The notes beneath the pieces were generated by a model, which had not been told where the DNA came from, did not search any database, and saw nothing but the letters and a program-made list of their open reading frames with translations. A stretch of 64,000 nucleotides of DNA, taken from contig NZ_JAFLWW010000008.1 in the NCBI RefSeq assembly GCF_018555685.1, positions 62,001 through 126,000 on the forward strand. The letters are read 5' to 3'. Positions 36,743 to 45,088 of the stretch are shown here, piece after piece. The first letter of the stretch is position 1; every line of letters begins with the position of its first letter. This stretch comes from Aminobacter anthyllidis. Its GTDB lineage: Bacteria > Pseudomonadota > Alphaproteobacteria > Rhizobiales > Rhizobiaceae. Both the position numbers and the translations under genes were made by a program.

Positions 36743-38737
36743 TCAGTTTGCCGACGGGATCGAAAGCGTTCCGCCGATGGTCAGGTCCTCGGCCTTGGCA
36801 TCCGGGTTCGCCGCGGCGATGGCCTGCCACTTGGTGGCGTCACCAAGATAGGTCTTGGCGAGATCCCAGAAGGTGTCGCCACGGGCGATGGTGTGCGACT
36901 TGCCGCCTGCAGCCGGCGTTGCCGCCGGTTCAGCCGCTGCGGGTGCCGCCGCTTCGGCAGGCTTGGCCGGCTCTACGGCCGGCGGCGTGGCGGCGATCTC
37001 GCCCGAGGCACTCGGCAGCGCCGGCGTTGCCGGTGCTGCTTCGGCGGGCTTGGCAGCTTCAGCTGGTGCAGGGGCAGCATCGGCCGGCTTTGCCGGCTCG
37101 GCCGGGGCAGGTGCCGCAGCTACGGTCGCGGCGATCTCGGTGATGCGGCCGTCGAGCTTGGGCGTGAACGGCCGGTTCTTGGCGAGATAGTCGGCGACGA
37201 CCTGTTCGAGGCTCGGACCGTAGTCGTAGGCGTTGGTGGCGTTCGAGGCGAACAGCTTGTAGCCGTCGCCGCCCTGGCGGACGTAGTTGTTGGTCGCAAC
37301 CGTGTAGACCTTGGCTTCGTCGATCGGCTTCCACGCGCCGCCGTCCATCACCTCGACCGACTTGACGCGGCCGGCATTGGCGGCGACCGACTTGTCGAAG
37401 GAGTACTTCAGGCCGGCGACCTGCGGGAACTTGCCTTTGCCTTCCTCGATCTCGCTGACGCCTGCTTCAAGCGAGGCGACGATGTCCTTGCCGGAAAGCT
37501 GGAAGGTGGCGAGCGTGTTCTGGAACGGCAGCACCGTCAGCACTTCGCCCATGGTGACCACGCCCTGGTCGATCGAGGCGCGGATGCCGCCGCCGTTCTG
37601 GAAGACGATGGTTACGCCCTGGTCCTTGACCCGGTCGAGGATGGCGTCGGAGATCAAATTGCCCATCTCGCATTCGCGCGCCCGGCAGCTCTCGCGGCTG
37701 CCGTCGATCATCGCGGTGGTCTCGGCGACTTCCTTGTTCTTCAGCTCCTCGATAGGCGCGCCGAGTTCCTTGATGCGGGCGAGCACGGCCTCGTCGGGCT
37801 TGATCGAATTGTCGAGATAGATCGGGTCGCCCTTGGCTTCCTTGACGACGCCGTTGTCGTCGAAGGTCACGGTGAACTCGCCGAGATATTTCGAGTAGGA
37901 CGCGGCCTGGGTGACCGGAACCTTGTAGCCGTCGGGGTTGTCGATCATCGTCGGGTAGGGCCCTTCGGCCTTGGCGTCGGTGTTCGACAAAAGCGAATGC
38001 GAGTGGCCGCCGACGACCACGTCGACGCCTGGGATCTTGGCGATCAGCTCCTTGTCGCGGGGGTAGCCGACATGGGTCAGCGCGATGATCTTGTTGACGC
38101 CCTCGGCCTTCAGCTTCTCGACTTCGGCGGTGATCGTCTTGATGTCGTCTTCGATGGCGATGTTGGGGCCGGGCGAGGCGACTTCGGGCGTGTCATTGGT
38201 GACGGCGCCGACGATGCCGACTTTCTGCCCGCCGACCTCGATCACCAGCGACGGCTTGATGCGGTCGCCGACCTTGGACTGGGCATTGGGGTGGACGTTG
38301 GCCGACAGCACCGGGAACTGGATCTTCTCCAGGAACGGCACCAGTGCGTCCTCGCCATCGTCGAACTCGTGGTTGCCCACGGTCATGGCATCGAACTTCA
38401 TCTGGTTGAGGAACTCGGCTTCGACCGCGCCCTTGTAGGTGGTGTAGAACAGCGAGCCCTGGAAGTTGTCGCCGCCGTTGAGCAGCAGAACGTTCTGGCC
38501 TTCGAGCTTCTTGCGCTGTTCGGCAATCGCGGTGACCAGGCGCGCGGCACCGCCGATGCACTCGCCCTTGCCTTCTTCTTCGGCGGAACAGGTCGATTCA
38601 AACTTGTTGTTGCTCTCAATGCGGCTGTGCCAGTCATTGATATGCATGATGGTCAACGTGTAGTCGGCGAATGACGGCACGGCGGAATAGCCGAATGCCG
38701 AAGCCGACAAAGCCGCAATGGCAGCCAATCTCTTCAT
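36743..38737 (-). CDS. Periplasmic 5'-nucleotidase/UDP-sugar hydrolase with C-terminal LysM domain
   Basis: Secreted metallophosphatase, 664 residues. A signal peptide (MKRLAAIAALSASAFGYSAV) is followed by the catalytic domain (about 28-290), with MHINDWHSRI, NGGDNFQGS, VGNHEFDDG, THVGYPRD and GGHSHSLL, the two-metal ligand set. The 5'-nucleotidase C-terminal substrate domain (about 330-520) shows FQNGGGIRASID and LPFQNTL. An Ala/Pro/Glu linker (about 535-612) connects to a LysM domain (about 614-660: HTIARGDTFWDLAKTYLG). LysM should hold the enzyme on peptidoglycan. It salvages nucleotides or UDP-sugars outside the membrane. Ends at a strong terminator. Confidence 0.93.
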   Translation of the reverse strand: MKRLAAIAALSASAFGYSAVPSFADYTLTIMHINDWHSRIESNNKFESTCSAEEEGKGECIGGAARLVTAIAEQRKKLEGQNVLLLNGGDNFQGSLFYTTYKGAVEAEFLNQMKFDAMTVGNHEFDDGEDALVPFLEKIQFPVLSANVHPNAQSKVGDRIKPSLVIEVGGQKVGIVGAVTNDTPEVASPGPNIAIEDDIKTITAEVEKLKAEGVNKIIALTHVGYPRDKELIAKIPGVDVVVGGHSHSLLSNTDAKAEGPYPTMIDNPDGYKVPVTQAASYSKYLGEFTVTFDDNGVVKEAKGDPIYLDNSIKPDEAVLARIKELGAPIEELKNKEVAETTAMIDGSRESCRARECEMGNLISDAILDRVKDQGVTIVFQNGGGIRASIDQGVVTMGEVLTVLPFQNTLATFQLSGKDIVASLEAGVSEIEEGKGKFPQVAGLKYSFDKSVAANAGRVKSVEVMDGGAWKPIDEAKVYTVATNNYVRQGGDGYKLFASNATNAYDYGPSLEQVVADYLAKNRPFTPKLDGRITEIAATVAAAPAPAEPAKPADAAPAPAEAAKPAEAAPATPALPSASGEIAATPPAVEPAKPAEAAAPAAAEPAATPAAGGKSHTIARGDTFWDLAKTYLGDATKWQAIAAANPDAKAEDLTIGGTLSIPSAN

Positions 38738-38970
38738 GATGAAATCTCCCGAATGACCCCGACGAGACGTTTAGCGTCTTCGCTTGACCGGAATGTTACA
38801 CATTCCTTGGCGCCATGTTCACATTCCGAATTTTCGGATGCAAGGGAGAATCGGCAGTTTGTAGCCGTCTTACTTGTCGGCCGGAGGCGGCTTCGCCAGC
38901 GCGGATACCGGCGATCCCGCCGGTAACGTCACCAAGCCGATGTGCCCGCCGGAGCGGGCACCGAATTAGG

Positions 38971-39357
38971 TCAGGCCGTGCGCCTGGTGAGGGTGAATTG
39001 CTGGCCAGCGGAGCTGGTGCAGTTCAGCTGGTTGGCCGAGATCAGCAGGCAGTTGAAGCTGATCGGCGACTGGCGGATCAGCGAGGTGCCGTTGATCTGC
39101 ACCGAATTGGCGCCGGTCAGGATGTAGGTGCCGTCGGAAAGCTTCTGGCCTGTGTCGGTCGCCACCGTCTGGAACGAGCCGCCGGCAAAGGTCGAAAGTC
39201 CGGTGCCCTTGGCGTCGAGCCATGCACCCTCGACACCCGAGGGGGCGGGCCTCACGCCACCGCCCGAAGATCCGCCGCCGCTGGTCGAGCAGCCGGCAAT
39301 GGCGGCCGCAAGCAAGGCAAGCACTCCGGCCGAAGCAATTTTGCGCGAAGTCGTCAT
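38971..39357 (-). CDS. omp10: Omp10-type outer-membrane lipoprotein
   Basis: Lipoprotein of 128 residues. The signal peptide ends in the lipobox LAAAIAGC, with Cys at about 23. The short mature domain has GVEGAWLDAKGTGLSTFAGGSFQTV, GTYILTGANSVQINGTSLIRQ and the C-terminal NCTSSAGQQFTLTRR. This matches Brucella Omp10, an AprI/Inh-like fold, in length and in the NCTSSAG..F.LTRR ending as remembered. Omp10 is a surface-exposed lipoprotein linked to envelope stability. An AGGAGAGGA ribosome site precedes the ATG. Divergent from the PTS operon (260 bp). Confidence 0.87.
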   Translation of the reverse strand: MTTSRKIASAGVLALLAAAIAGCSTSGGGSSGGGVRPAPSGVEGAWLDAKGTGLSTFAGGSFQTVATDTGQKLSDGTYILTGANSVQINGTSLIRQSPISFNCLLISANQLNCTSSAGQQFTLTRRTA

Positions 39358-39617
39358 GAAAGAATCCTCTCCTCAGTCCGCAGCCTTCAATCGCCCGATT
39401 TGGCTTTGAAGGCAAGGCTTTGCGCGCCGGCATCGTCGATCAGACGATTGTAAACAGGTGGTCGCGATAGTCCATTCGATCGCCGCAATACCTTAACGAG
39501 ACCGGTGAGGCCGATTGACAGGCTGCGCAATCGATGCAACTTTCGTACATTGTTAAACACAAATGTTCTCGGCGAGGGATGCGCCGGGAATGGCTTGACG
39601 TCTTTGGGGAGGCTTAC

Positions 39618-41054
39618 ATGGACGCGTTTTTGACCGGCCTTAAATCGGCCGTGGATACGCTTGGGGCAACAGTTCTGCTGCCCGTCGTCATTTTCATCAT
39701 CGCTGTGGTTCTCGGCGCCAAGGTGGGCAGGGCGTTTCGCGCCGCCGTCACCATCGGCGTCGCTTTCATCGGCATCAATCTTGTGCTCGGGCTGATGCTC
39801 GGGTCGATCGGCGACGTCGCCAAGGCGATCGTCACCAACACCGGCATCCAGCGCGACATCGTCGATGTCGGTTGGCCTTCGGCCGCGGCAATCGCCTTCG
39901 GCTCGTCCGTTGGCCTTTGGGTCATTCCGATCGGCATCGCCGTCAACATCGCGCTGCTCCTGCTGCGCCTGACGCGCACGCTCAACGTCGACGTCTGGAA
40001 CTTCTGGCACTTCGCCTTCGTCGGCTCGCTGGCCACTGCCGCCACCGGCAGCCTGGGCTACGGCCTGGCGGTCGCGGCACTGGTCGCAGCCCTTGCTTTG
40101 CTGTTCGCCGACTGGTCGGCACGCGCCGTGCAGCAGTTCTACGGCATTCCCGGCGTGTCGGTGCCGCATCTGGCGTCGGCGCAGATCCTGCCGATCGCCA
40201 TCGTGCTGAACTGGGTGATGGACCGCATTCCCGGCATCAACAAGATCAACATCTCGACCGAAACCATCGAAAAGCGCTTCGGCGTCTTCGGCGAACCTGT
40301 CGTGCTCGGCCTGATCATCGGCCTCGTGCTTGGCCTGATCGCCTACTACAACGCCGGTGATTTCGGCACTGTACTGTCCAAGGTGCTGACCACCGGCATG
40401 ACGCTGGCCGCCGTGATGCTGCTGCTGCCGCGCATGGTCAAGGTCTTGATGGAGGGCCTGCTGCCGGTGTCCGACGCCGCCCAGGAGTTTGTCCGCAAGC
40501 GCACCGGCGACCGCGAGTTGCTCGTCGGCCTCGACTCGGCGATCCTGATCGGCCATCCGGCCGCGATCTCGTCGTCGCTGATCCTGGTGCCGATCGCCAT
40601 CGTGCTGTCGATCATCCTGCCCGGCAACCGTGTCATCCTGTTCGCCGACCTTGCCGTCATTCCGTTCATCGTTGCGATGACGGCGCCGCTGCTCAAGGGC
40701 AACGTCTTCCGCATGGTGATCGTCGGCACGGTCACGCTGGCGCTCGGCTTCTACGTCGCCAACGCACTGGCGCCGCTGTTCACCAGCGCCGCCGTCTCGT
40801 CCGGCTTCGAGATGCCGGCCAATGCGGTGCAGATCACTTCGGTGGTCGACGGCTTCCTGTGGATCCCTTACGTGATCATCGAAGCGATCCAGGGCCTCGC
40901 CATTGCTGGCTTGGTACTGCTCGCCGCTGTGATCGCCCTGCTGTTTGTCCTCTACCGTCGCAACAGCGCGGCCTGGGAGCGCGCGGCAGGTGCCGAGGAT
41001 GAAGCCGAGGAGGCAGCCCCTGCCATCCGCGCCAAGGCATCGGCCAGCGCCTGA
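39618..41054 (+). CDS. PTS transporter subunit IIC, galactitol class
   Basis: Membrane permease of a phosphotransferase system, 478 residues from the ATG at 39618 (GGGGAGG upstream; the earlier in-frame start at 39534 is rejected). About ten hydrophobic segments are visible. Family features include TLGATVLLPVVIFIIAVVLGAKVG, MLGSIGDVAKAIV, the re-entrant-like VPHLASAQILPIAIVLNWVMDRIPGINKI, and AILIGHPAAISSSLILVPIAIVLS. It is accompanied downstream by IIA and IIB genes. It would phosphorylate a polyol or sugar on entry. The actual substrate is not known, and no EI/HPr gene is visible here. Confidence 0.87.
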   Translation: MDAFLTGLKSAVDTLGATVLLPVVIFIIAVVLGAKVGRAFRAAVTIGVAFIGINLVLGLMLGSIGDVAKAIVTNTGIQRDIVDVGWPSAAAIAFGSSVGLWVIPIGIAVNIALLLLRLTRTLNVDVWNFWHFAFVGSLATAATGSLGYGLAVAALVAALALLFADWSARAVQQFYGIPGVSVPHLASAQILPIAIVLNWVMDRIPGINKINISTETIEKRFGVFGEPVVLGLIIGLVLGLIAYYNAGDFGTVLSKVLTTGMTLAAVMLLLPRMVKVLMEGLLPVSDAAQEFVRKRTGDRELLVGLDSAILIGHPAAISSSLILVPIAIVLSIILPGNRVILFADLAVIPFIVAMTAPLLKGNVFRMVIVGTVTLALGFYVANALAPLFTSAAVSSGFEMPANAVQITSVVDGFLWIPYVIIEAIQGLAIAGLVLLAAVIALLFVLYRRNSAAWERAAGAEDEAEEAAPAIRAKASASA

Positions 41055-41111
41055 TATCGAAAACCCGAACCGGCGGCACGTGCCGCCGGTTTCGGATACT
41101 GGAGCATGTGA

Positions 41112-41573
41112 ATGGCGCGAGCCCTGATGAATTTTCTCGACCCCCAAGCCATCGCCCTGGGGGTTGAGGCACAAGACAACGAAGCTGTCATTCGCCTGCT
41201 TGCCGGCAAGCTAGAGGCGCTTGGCTACGTCAAGGGTTCCTACGCGGACGCAGTGGTCAAGCGCGAGGCGACGATGCCGACCGGCCTGCCACTCGGCTAT
41301 GCCTTGAATGTCGCGATCCCGCACACCGATCCGGAACATGTGCTGAAGCCGGGCATCGCGCTTGCCGTGCTCGAACAGCCGGTCAACTTTGCCAACATGG
41401 AAGACCCCGACGAGGCTGTTCCGGTGGGCTTCGTGTTTCTCCTTGCCATCAATGACAAGGACAAGCAGATAGATATGCTTCAGGAGATCATGGATACGAT
41501 CCAGAGCGAGGCGGCACTTGCCAGCCTCAGAAACGCCAAGACGATCGAAGACATCGCCGCGGTGATCGGCTAG
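41112..41573 (+). CDS. PTS subunit IIA, fructose/mannitol-galactitol class
   Basis: Cytosolic phosphocarrier, 153 residues, GGAG 8 nt before the ATG. The phosphorylated His is in NVAIPHTDPEHV, the EIIA type 2 signature, and the protein has the usual length for galactitol/fructose IIA. It takes phosphate from HPr and passes it to the IIB cysteine. Second gene of the IIC-IIA-IIB operon, 57 bp after the permease. The surrounding LGYALNV and GFVFLLAINDKDKQ segments agree with the fold. Confidence 0.9.
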   Translation: MARALMNFLDPQAIALGVEAQDNEAVIRLLAGKLEALGYVKGSYADAVVKREATMPTGLPLGYALNVAIPHTDPEHVLKPGIALAVLEQPVNFANMEDPDEAVPVGFVFLLAINDKDKQIDMLQEIMDTIQSEAALASLRNAKTIEDIAAVIG

Positions 41574-41594
41574 CCACAGGAAGGGACATATCAG

Positions 41595-41882
41595 ATGGCC
41601 AAACAGAAGACCGTTCTCTTTGCCTGCGGCACCGGCGTCGCCACCTCGACGGCCGTCAACGCGGCAGTCACCGAAGCCATGAAGGCACGTGGGCTGACCT
41701 TCAACGCCATGCAGTGCAAGGCAACCGAAGTACCGAGCCTCGCCGACAGTGTCGATCTGGTCGTTTCGACGACGCCGATCTCGGCGTCGGTGACGGTTCC
41801 GGTGATCAAGGGGCTCGCCTTCCTGACCGGCATCGGCAAGGACAAGGCGCTCGACGATATCGAGGCCGAGCTTCGCAAGTAA
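41595..41882 (+). CDS. PTS subunit IIB, galactitol class
   Basis: Cytosolic phosphocarrier, 95 residues, with GGAAGGG before the ATG. The phospho-Cys lies in VLFACGTGVATSTAVN at Cys11, the galactitol/ascorbate-type IIB P-loop. It receives phosphate from IIA and modifies the substrate in IIC. Last gene of the operon and followed by a bidirectional terminator. No sugar-phosphate dehydrogenase, aldolase or kinase gene follows. Confidence 0.92.
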   Translation: MAKQKTVLFACGTGVATSTAVNAAVTEAMKARGLTFNAMQCKATEVPSLADSVDLVVSTTPISASVTVPVIKGLAFLTGIGKDKALDDIEAELRK

Positions 41883-41904
41883 TCGCAGCCTTCAATCCTT
41901 CAAA

Positions 41905-41936
41905 CAAAAAGGGCGCCAAACGGCGCCCTTTTCTTT
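41905..41936. terminator. Bidirectional intrinsic terminator between PTS operon and hss
   Basis: GGGCGCC (41911-41917) pairs with GGCGCCC (41922-41928) around AAAC. It is flanked by AAAAA on the left and TTTTCTTTT on the right, so it can stop transcription from both sides. Confidence 0.9.
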
Positions 41937-41951
41937 TCAGCCTTCTGTTGC

Positions 41952-43397
41952 TCAGCGCACCAGGATGTTGCGGAACTGCCAGGGGTCGTCCTTGTCGAGG
42001 TCCTCCTCGAACAGGCCGGGGCGGCCGTCGAGAGGCGTCCAGTCGGTGTAGTGGCCCTTGACCGGTCCGAGATACTGCTTTTGCACTTCAAGGCAGCGCT
42101 TGTAGTCGACCTCGTCGGCTTCGACGATGCCGGCTTCCGGGTTCTCGAGTGCCCAGACCATGCCGGCGAGCACCGCCGAGGTCACCTGCAAGCCGGTCGC
42201 GTTCTGGTAGGGCGCGAGCTTGCGCGCCTGTTCGAGCGTCAGCTGCGAGCCGTACCAGTAGGCGTTCTTGTCGTGGCCATAAAGCAGCACGCCGAGCTCG
42301 TCGGAACCATCGACCAGCTCGGTTTCATCGAGCACGTGATGAACGGGCTGCGCCTTGCCGGCCGCGCCGAACATCTCGTGCAGCGACAGCACCGCGTCGT
42401 TGCATGGATGGTAGGCGTAATGGCAGGTCGGACGGTAGGTCACCTTGCCCTTCTTCGAGCGCACGGTGAAGAAGTCGGAGATCGAGATCGCCTCATTGTG
42501 GGTGACAAGGAAGCCGTATTGCGGGCCAGGGGTCGGGCACCAGGTGCGGACGCGCGTGTTGGCGCCTGGCTGTTCCAGATAGATCGCCGCCTTGTTGCCA
42601 TGCTTGAACTTCTTGGCGTTCTTGGGCTTCCAGTTCTCGTGCGTGCCCCAGCCAAGTTCGGCCGGCTGCAGGCCTTCGGAGATGAAGCCTTCGACCGACC
42701 ATGTGTTCCAGAACACGTTCATCGGCTTGGGGTTCTTGGTGCGCTGGGTGTCACGCTCGGCGATGTGGATGCCCTTGACGCCGGCCTTCTTCATCAGCGC
42801 GGCCCAACCCTCACGGTCGCTGGTCGCGGGCTCCTCGAATTCGAGGCCGAGATCCCTTGAAAGGTTGACCAGCGCCTGCTTGACGAACCACGAGACCATG
42901 CCCGGATTGGCGCCGCAGGTCGAAACGGCGGTGGTGCCGCCGGGATGCTTGCGCCGTTCGGCCAGAAGCGTTTCGCGCAGCGCATAGTTGGTGCGCTCGT
43001 CATTGCCGGCATCGCTGTTGAAATAGAAGCCGAGCCATGGCTCGATGACGGTGTCGACATAGAGCGTGCCGAGCTTGCGGCACAGATGCATGAGCTCCAC
43101 CGAGCCGGTGTCGACCGACAGGTTGACGCAGAAGCCCTGGCCGCCGCCATTGGTCAGCAGGGGCGTCAGAAGCTCCTTGTAATTGTCCTTGGTTACCGCC
43201 TCCTGGATGAATTTGATGCCGCGCTCATCCGCGAGTTTACGGTTCTCGTCGCTGGGATCGATGATCACCATGCGCGACTTGTCGAACTTGAAATGGCGTT
43301 CAATGAGGGGGAGAGTTCCGCGACCGATCGAGCCAAAGCCGATCATCACAACAGGACCAGTAATCTCACCGTAAACAGGCCATTTTTCATTCGCCAT
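41952..43397 (-). CDS. hss: Homospermidine synthase
   Basis: NAD-dependent enzyme making homospermidine from putrescine, 481 residues, typical of Rhizobiales polyamine metabolism. The Rossmann motif is VVMIGFGSIGRGTLPLIERHF near the N-terminus. Later blocks are IEPWLGFYF, TTAVSTCGANPGMVSWFVKQAL, GWGTHENW and PTCHYAYHPCNDAVLSLHEM, all as remembered for rhizobial/Bradyrhizobium Hss. Probably cytosolic. AGGAG precedes the ATG, and a 7-bp hairpin followed by CTTTTAG sits in the leader region, 31-54 bp upstream of the start. Confidence 0.94.
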   Translation of the reverse strand: MANEKWPVYGEITGPVVMIGFGSIGRGTLPLIERHFKFDKSRMVIIDPSDENRKLADERGIKFIQEAVTKDNYKELLTPLLTNGGGQGFCVNLSVDTGSVELMHLCRKLGTLYVDTVIEPWLGFYFNSDAGNDERTNYALRETLLAERRKHPGGTTAVSTCGANPGMVSWFVKQALVNLSRDLGLEFEEPATSDREGWAALMKKAGVKGIHIAERDTQRTKNPKPMNVFWNTWSVEGFISEGLQPAELGWGTHENWKPKNAKKFKHGNKAAIYLEQPGANTRVRTWCPTPGPQYGFLVTHNEAISISDFFTVRSKKGKVTYRPTCHYAYHPCNDAVLSLHEMFGAAGKAQPVHHVLDETELVDGSDELGVLLYGHDKNAYWYGSQLTLEQARKLAPYQNATGLQVTSAVLAGMVWALENPEAGIVEADEVDYKRCLEVQKQYLGPVKGHYTDWTPLDGRPGLFEEDLDKDDPWQFRNILVR

Positions 43398-43427
43398 TTT
43401 TTATGGCACTCCTTCTCACACTAAAAG

Positions 43428-43451
43428 AGCCGGGCCCCAATTGACCCGGCT
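43428..43451 (-). terminator. Hairpin with T-run between the demethylase-like gene and hss
   Basis: On the minus strand AGCCGGG (43451-43445) pairs with CCCGGCT (43434-43428) around a 10-nt loop, followed by CTTTTAG. It may end the upstream transcript. If the hss promoter lies above it, it could act as an attenuator. Confidence 0.6.
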
Positions 43452-43537
43452 TCAACGGCTAAACCATACATGCTTGTCACAATAAAGCGAATCCGGCTTC
43501 CCATATCCTGTAGGAAGCGGACGTTATGCCGCTATTC

Positions 43538-44455
43538 TTAGCCGGCAGAGGCGATGCCGTTGAGGAATCCGACCAGCCTGTCGCGGTCGGCGGCAAGGCC
43601 CTTGTAGTCGAGCTGGTCGTGGTCGAGAGCCAACAATTGCTCGGCGAAGGAGGCGGCGAGTTGCGCCCGGTCCGGGTTGCGCGCGAGCACCGCCAGCGGG
43701 TCGAGATAGATGCGTATGGTGAACAGGATATCGCCTGTAACAGGCAGCTTCCTTAGGGTCTGCCGCTCGACGCGGATGAAGGCGTGGGCAGCGACGTCGG
43801 CACCGGGAAAGGTCGAATCCGCTTCGACCGAACGGGCCAGGCGCTGCCGGTCGGAGAGCGGATGGTAGAGCGAGCCATCGGCCTGGATCGACCAGTTGAA
43901 ACGCTCGACCAGCACCGCGAGCTTGTCGAACATGCGTGCGATCAGTTCGGCCATGCGGGTCCCTGGTCCGAAGCCCGGTACCGGGCCGTGGATGTCGTGG
44001 ATCGCCTTGCCGAATTTCTCGGTGAGCCGCCATGACGAGGGAAAGCACAGCGAACCGGCGGTGAGCCGCCAGCCATTTTCGCCCTGACGCATCAGGATCA
44101 GGTCTTCCTGGACGAGCTTCGAGGCAGCGATCAGAGGGTTGTCACCCGCGTTGGCGACGTCGACCACTCTGTCAGTGCCGCCGATGATGCAGCGCCCGCC
44201 CTCCAGGCGATAGGTCTCGGGATAGCGCTCGATCAGATGCGCGACCAGGAGGTCGAGCACTTCCTGCTGTGCCGCGCGCGTATCCGGCTCGGCGACGAAG
44301 ACCTTGTCGGGGATCGTCGCGTAGAGCCGGTTCTTTTCCGAGAGGTAGGCCTCAAGGTGGCTGTCCAGCTCGATCCAGTCGCGCGGCTCGGCCTGCTTCA
44401 GTCCGATGGCGAAAGGTTTTGAGGTGCCGTCGTAAGGCGTATGCGTGGGGATCAC
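43538..44455 (-). CDS. DUF3445 / heme-dependent oxidative N-demethylase family protein
   Basis: Predicted heme-dependent demethylase-like protein, 305 residues from the GTG at 44455, which overlaps the toxin stop as GTGA. The protein begins IPTHTPYDGTSKPFAIGLKQ, which fits the usual family opening after the start residue. Other features are LLVAHLIERYPETY, ASKLVQEDLILMRQGENGWRL, CFPSSWRLTEKFGKAIHDIHGPVPGF, and FIRVERQTLRKLPVTGDILFTIRIY with the late RQTL block of the family. Function is inferred from the DUF3445 family, in which members oxidise secondary amines. No convincing ribosome site is seen, so expression is probably coupled to the toxin gene. Confidence 0.85.
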   Translation of the reverse strand: MIPTHTPYDGTSKPFAIGLKQAEPRDWIELDSHLEAYLSEKNRLYATIPDKVFVAEPDTRAAQQEVLDLLVAHLIERYPETYRLEGGRCIIGGTDRVVDVANAGDNPLIAASKLVQEDLILMRQGENGWRLTAGSLCFPSSWRLTEKFGKAIHDIHGPVPGFGPGTRMAELIARMFDKLAVLVERFNWSIQADGSLYHPLSDRQRLARSVEADSTFPGADVAAHAFIRVERQTLRKLPVTGDILFTIRIYLDPLAVLARNPDRAQLAASFAEQLLALDHDQLDYKGLAADRDRLVGFLNGIASAG

Positions 44456-44751
44456 AGGGTGGTCGGCCACTGCGGTGGGCGGTTGCGCCGCGTGTGATAG
44501 ACGCGAAGCACTTCGATGTTGCCGTCCTTGATGCGGTACGGAATGAAATAGGGCAGGTCGGGCACGGCGCATTCGCGGACCGATTCACGACCGGCAGTCG
44601 GGCGGCCGATGTCGGGCCGTTCCTCGATCAGCCGCAGCGCCTTGATAATGCGTTCGCCGACCTTCTGCGCCATCTCGGGATCGTCAGCGGCAATAGTGGT
44701 GCGGAGTTCGGCGAGATAGCGGACGGCACGGGGAAGGATGCGTAGCGTCAT
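44452..44751 (-). CDS. RelE/ParE family toxin
   Basis: Toxin component of a type II pair, 99 residues. The first half (TLRILPRAVRYLAELRTTIAADDPEMAQKVGERIIKALRLIEERPDIGRP) and the C-terminal PDLPYFIPYRIKDGNIEVLRVYHTRRN are typical of ParE-like gyrase-type toxins. Whether it poisons gyrase or cleaves RNA cannot be told. It starts inside the antitoxin stop (ATGA overlap), and its own stop overlaps the downstream demethylase-like start. Both arrangements suggest tight translational coupling. Confidence 0.9.
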   Translation of the reverse strand: MTLRILPRAVRYLAELRTTIAADDPEMAQKVGERIIKALRLIEERPDIGRPTAGRESVRECAVPDLPYFIPYRIKDGNIEVLRVYHTRRNRPPQWPTTL

Positions 44752-45029
44752 GTCTGGGGGGCACCGGCTTCGGGGGCTGGCAACTCACTGTCCGTGCCCC
44801 ATGATGCGAGCCAATCCGCCACGGTTTCGCCCGGCACAAAATTGCCTTCATCGGCCTCGCGTTCGGCCTCGCGGACGCTGGCGAGATAGGCCTGCTGGTC
44901 GCCCACGTAAGCCGCCACTGCTTCCTTGATGATGAAGGCGCGCGAGCGTCTTGTCAGCGTCGCATAATCGTCTACTTCGCTGCGCAGATCGTCGGGCAGA
45001 CTGATAGAGAATTTGGATTCGCTGGCCAT
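44748..45029 (-). CDS. Ribbon-helix-helix antitoxin (CopG/ParD-like)
   Basis: Antitoxin of 93 residues. The N-terminal ribbon-helix-helix is clear in SKFSISLPDDLRSEVDDYATLTRRSRAFIIKEAVAAYV (about residues 5-42), with the FSISLP strand for DNA contact. The C-terminal half (about 50-93) is acidic and flexible, as in toxin-neutralising tails. It precedes the ParE-like gene with a 4-bp overlap, the usual order. A perfect palindrome TAGTCGACTA lies 34 bp before its start and may be the operator. Confidence 0.9.
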   Translation of the reverse strand: MASESKFSISLPDDLRSEVDDYATLTRRSRAFIIKEAVAAYVGDQQAYLASVREAEREADEGNFVPGETVADWLASWGTDSELPAPEAGAPQT

Positions 45030-45062
45030 GTTCAGGCTCTACAAATGCACCTGGAGACAATG

Positions 45063-45072
45063 TAGTCGACTA
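45063..45072. promoter_or_regulatory. Palindrome TAGTCGACTA upstream of the antitoxin gene
   Basis: Perfect 10-bp palindrome 34-43 bp before the antitoxin start, in promoter position. Ribbon-helix-helix antitoxins usually bind such short palindromes to autoregulate. A related TCTACTTCG is seen inside the antitoxin coding region. Confidence 0.5.
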
Positions 45073-45088
45073 TGGCGGTGAGTCAAAC

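Noticed and set aside
36650-38674. 674-codon open frame on the plus strand
   Set aside because: Antisense shadow of the 5'-nucleotidase gene. The product is low-complexity Arg/Gly/Val/Asp with no family motif.
39387-41174. 595-codon open frame on the minus strand
   Set aside because: Antisense to the PTS IIC gene. It is Arg/Asp/Gln-rich with no domain, while the PTS genes on the other strand are clear.
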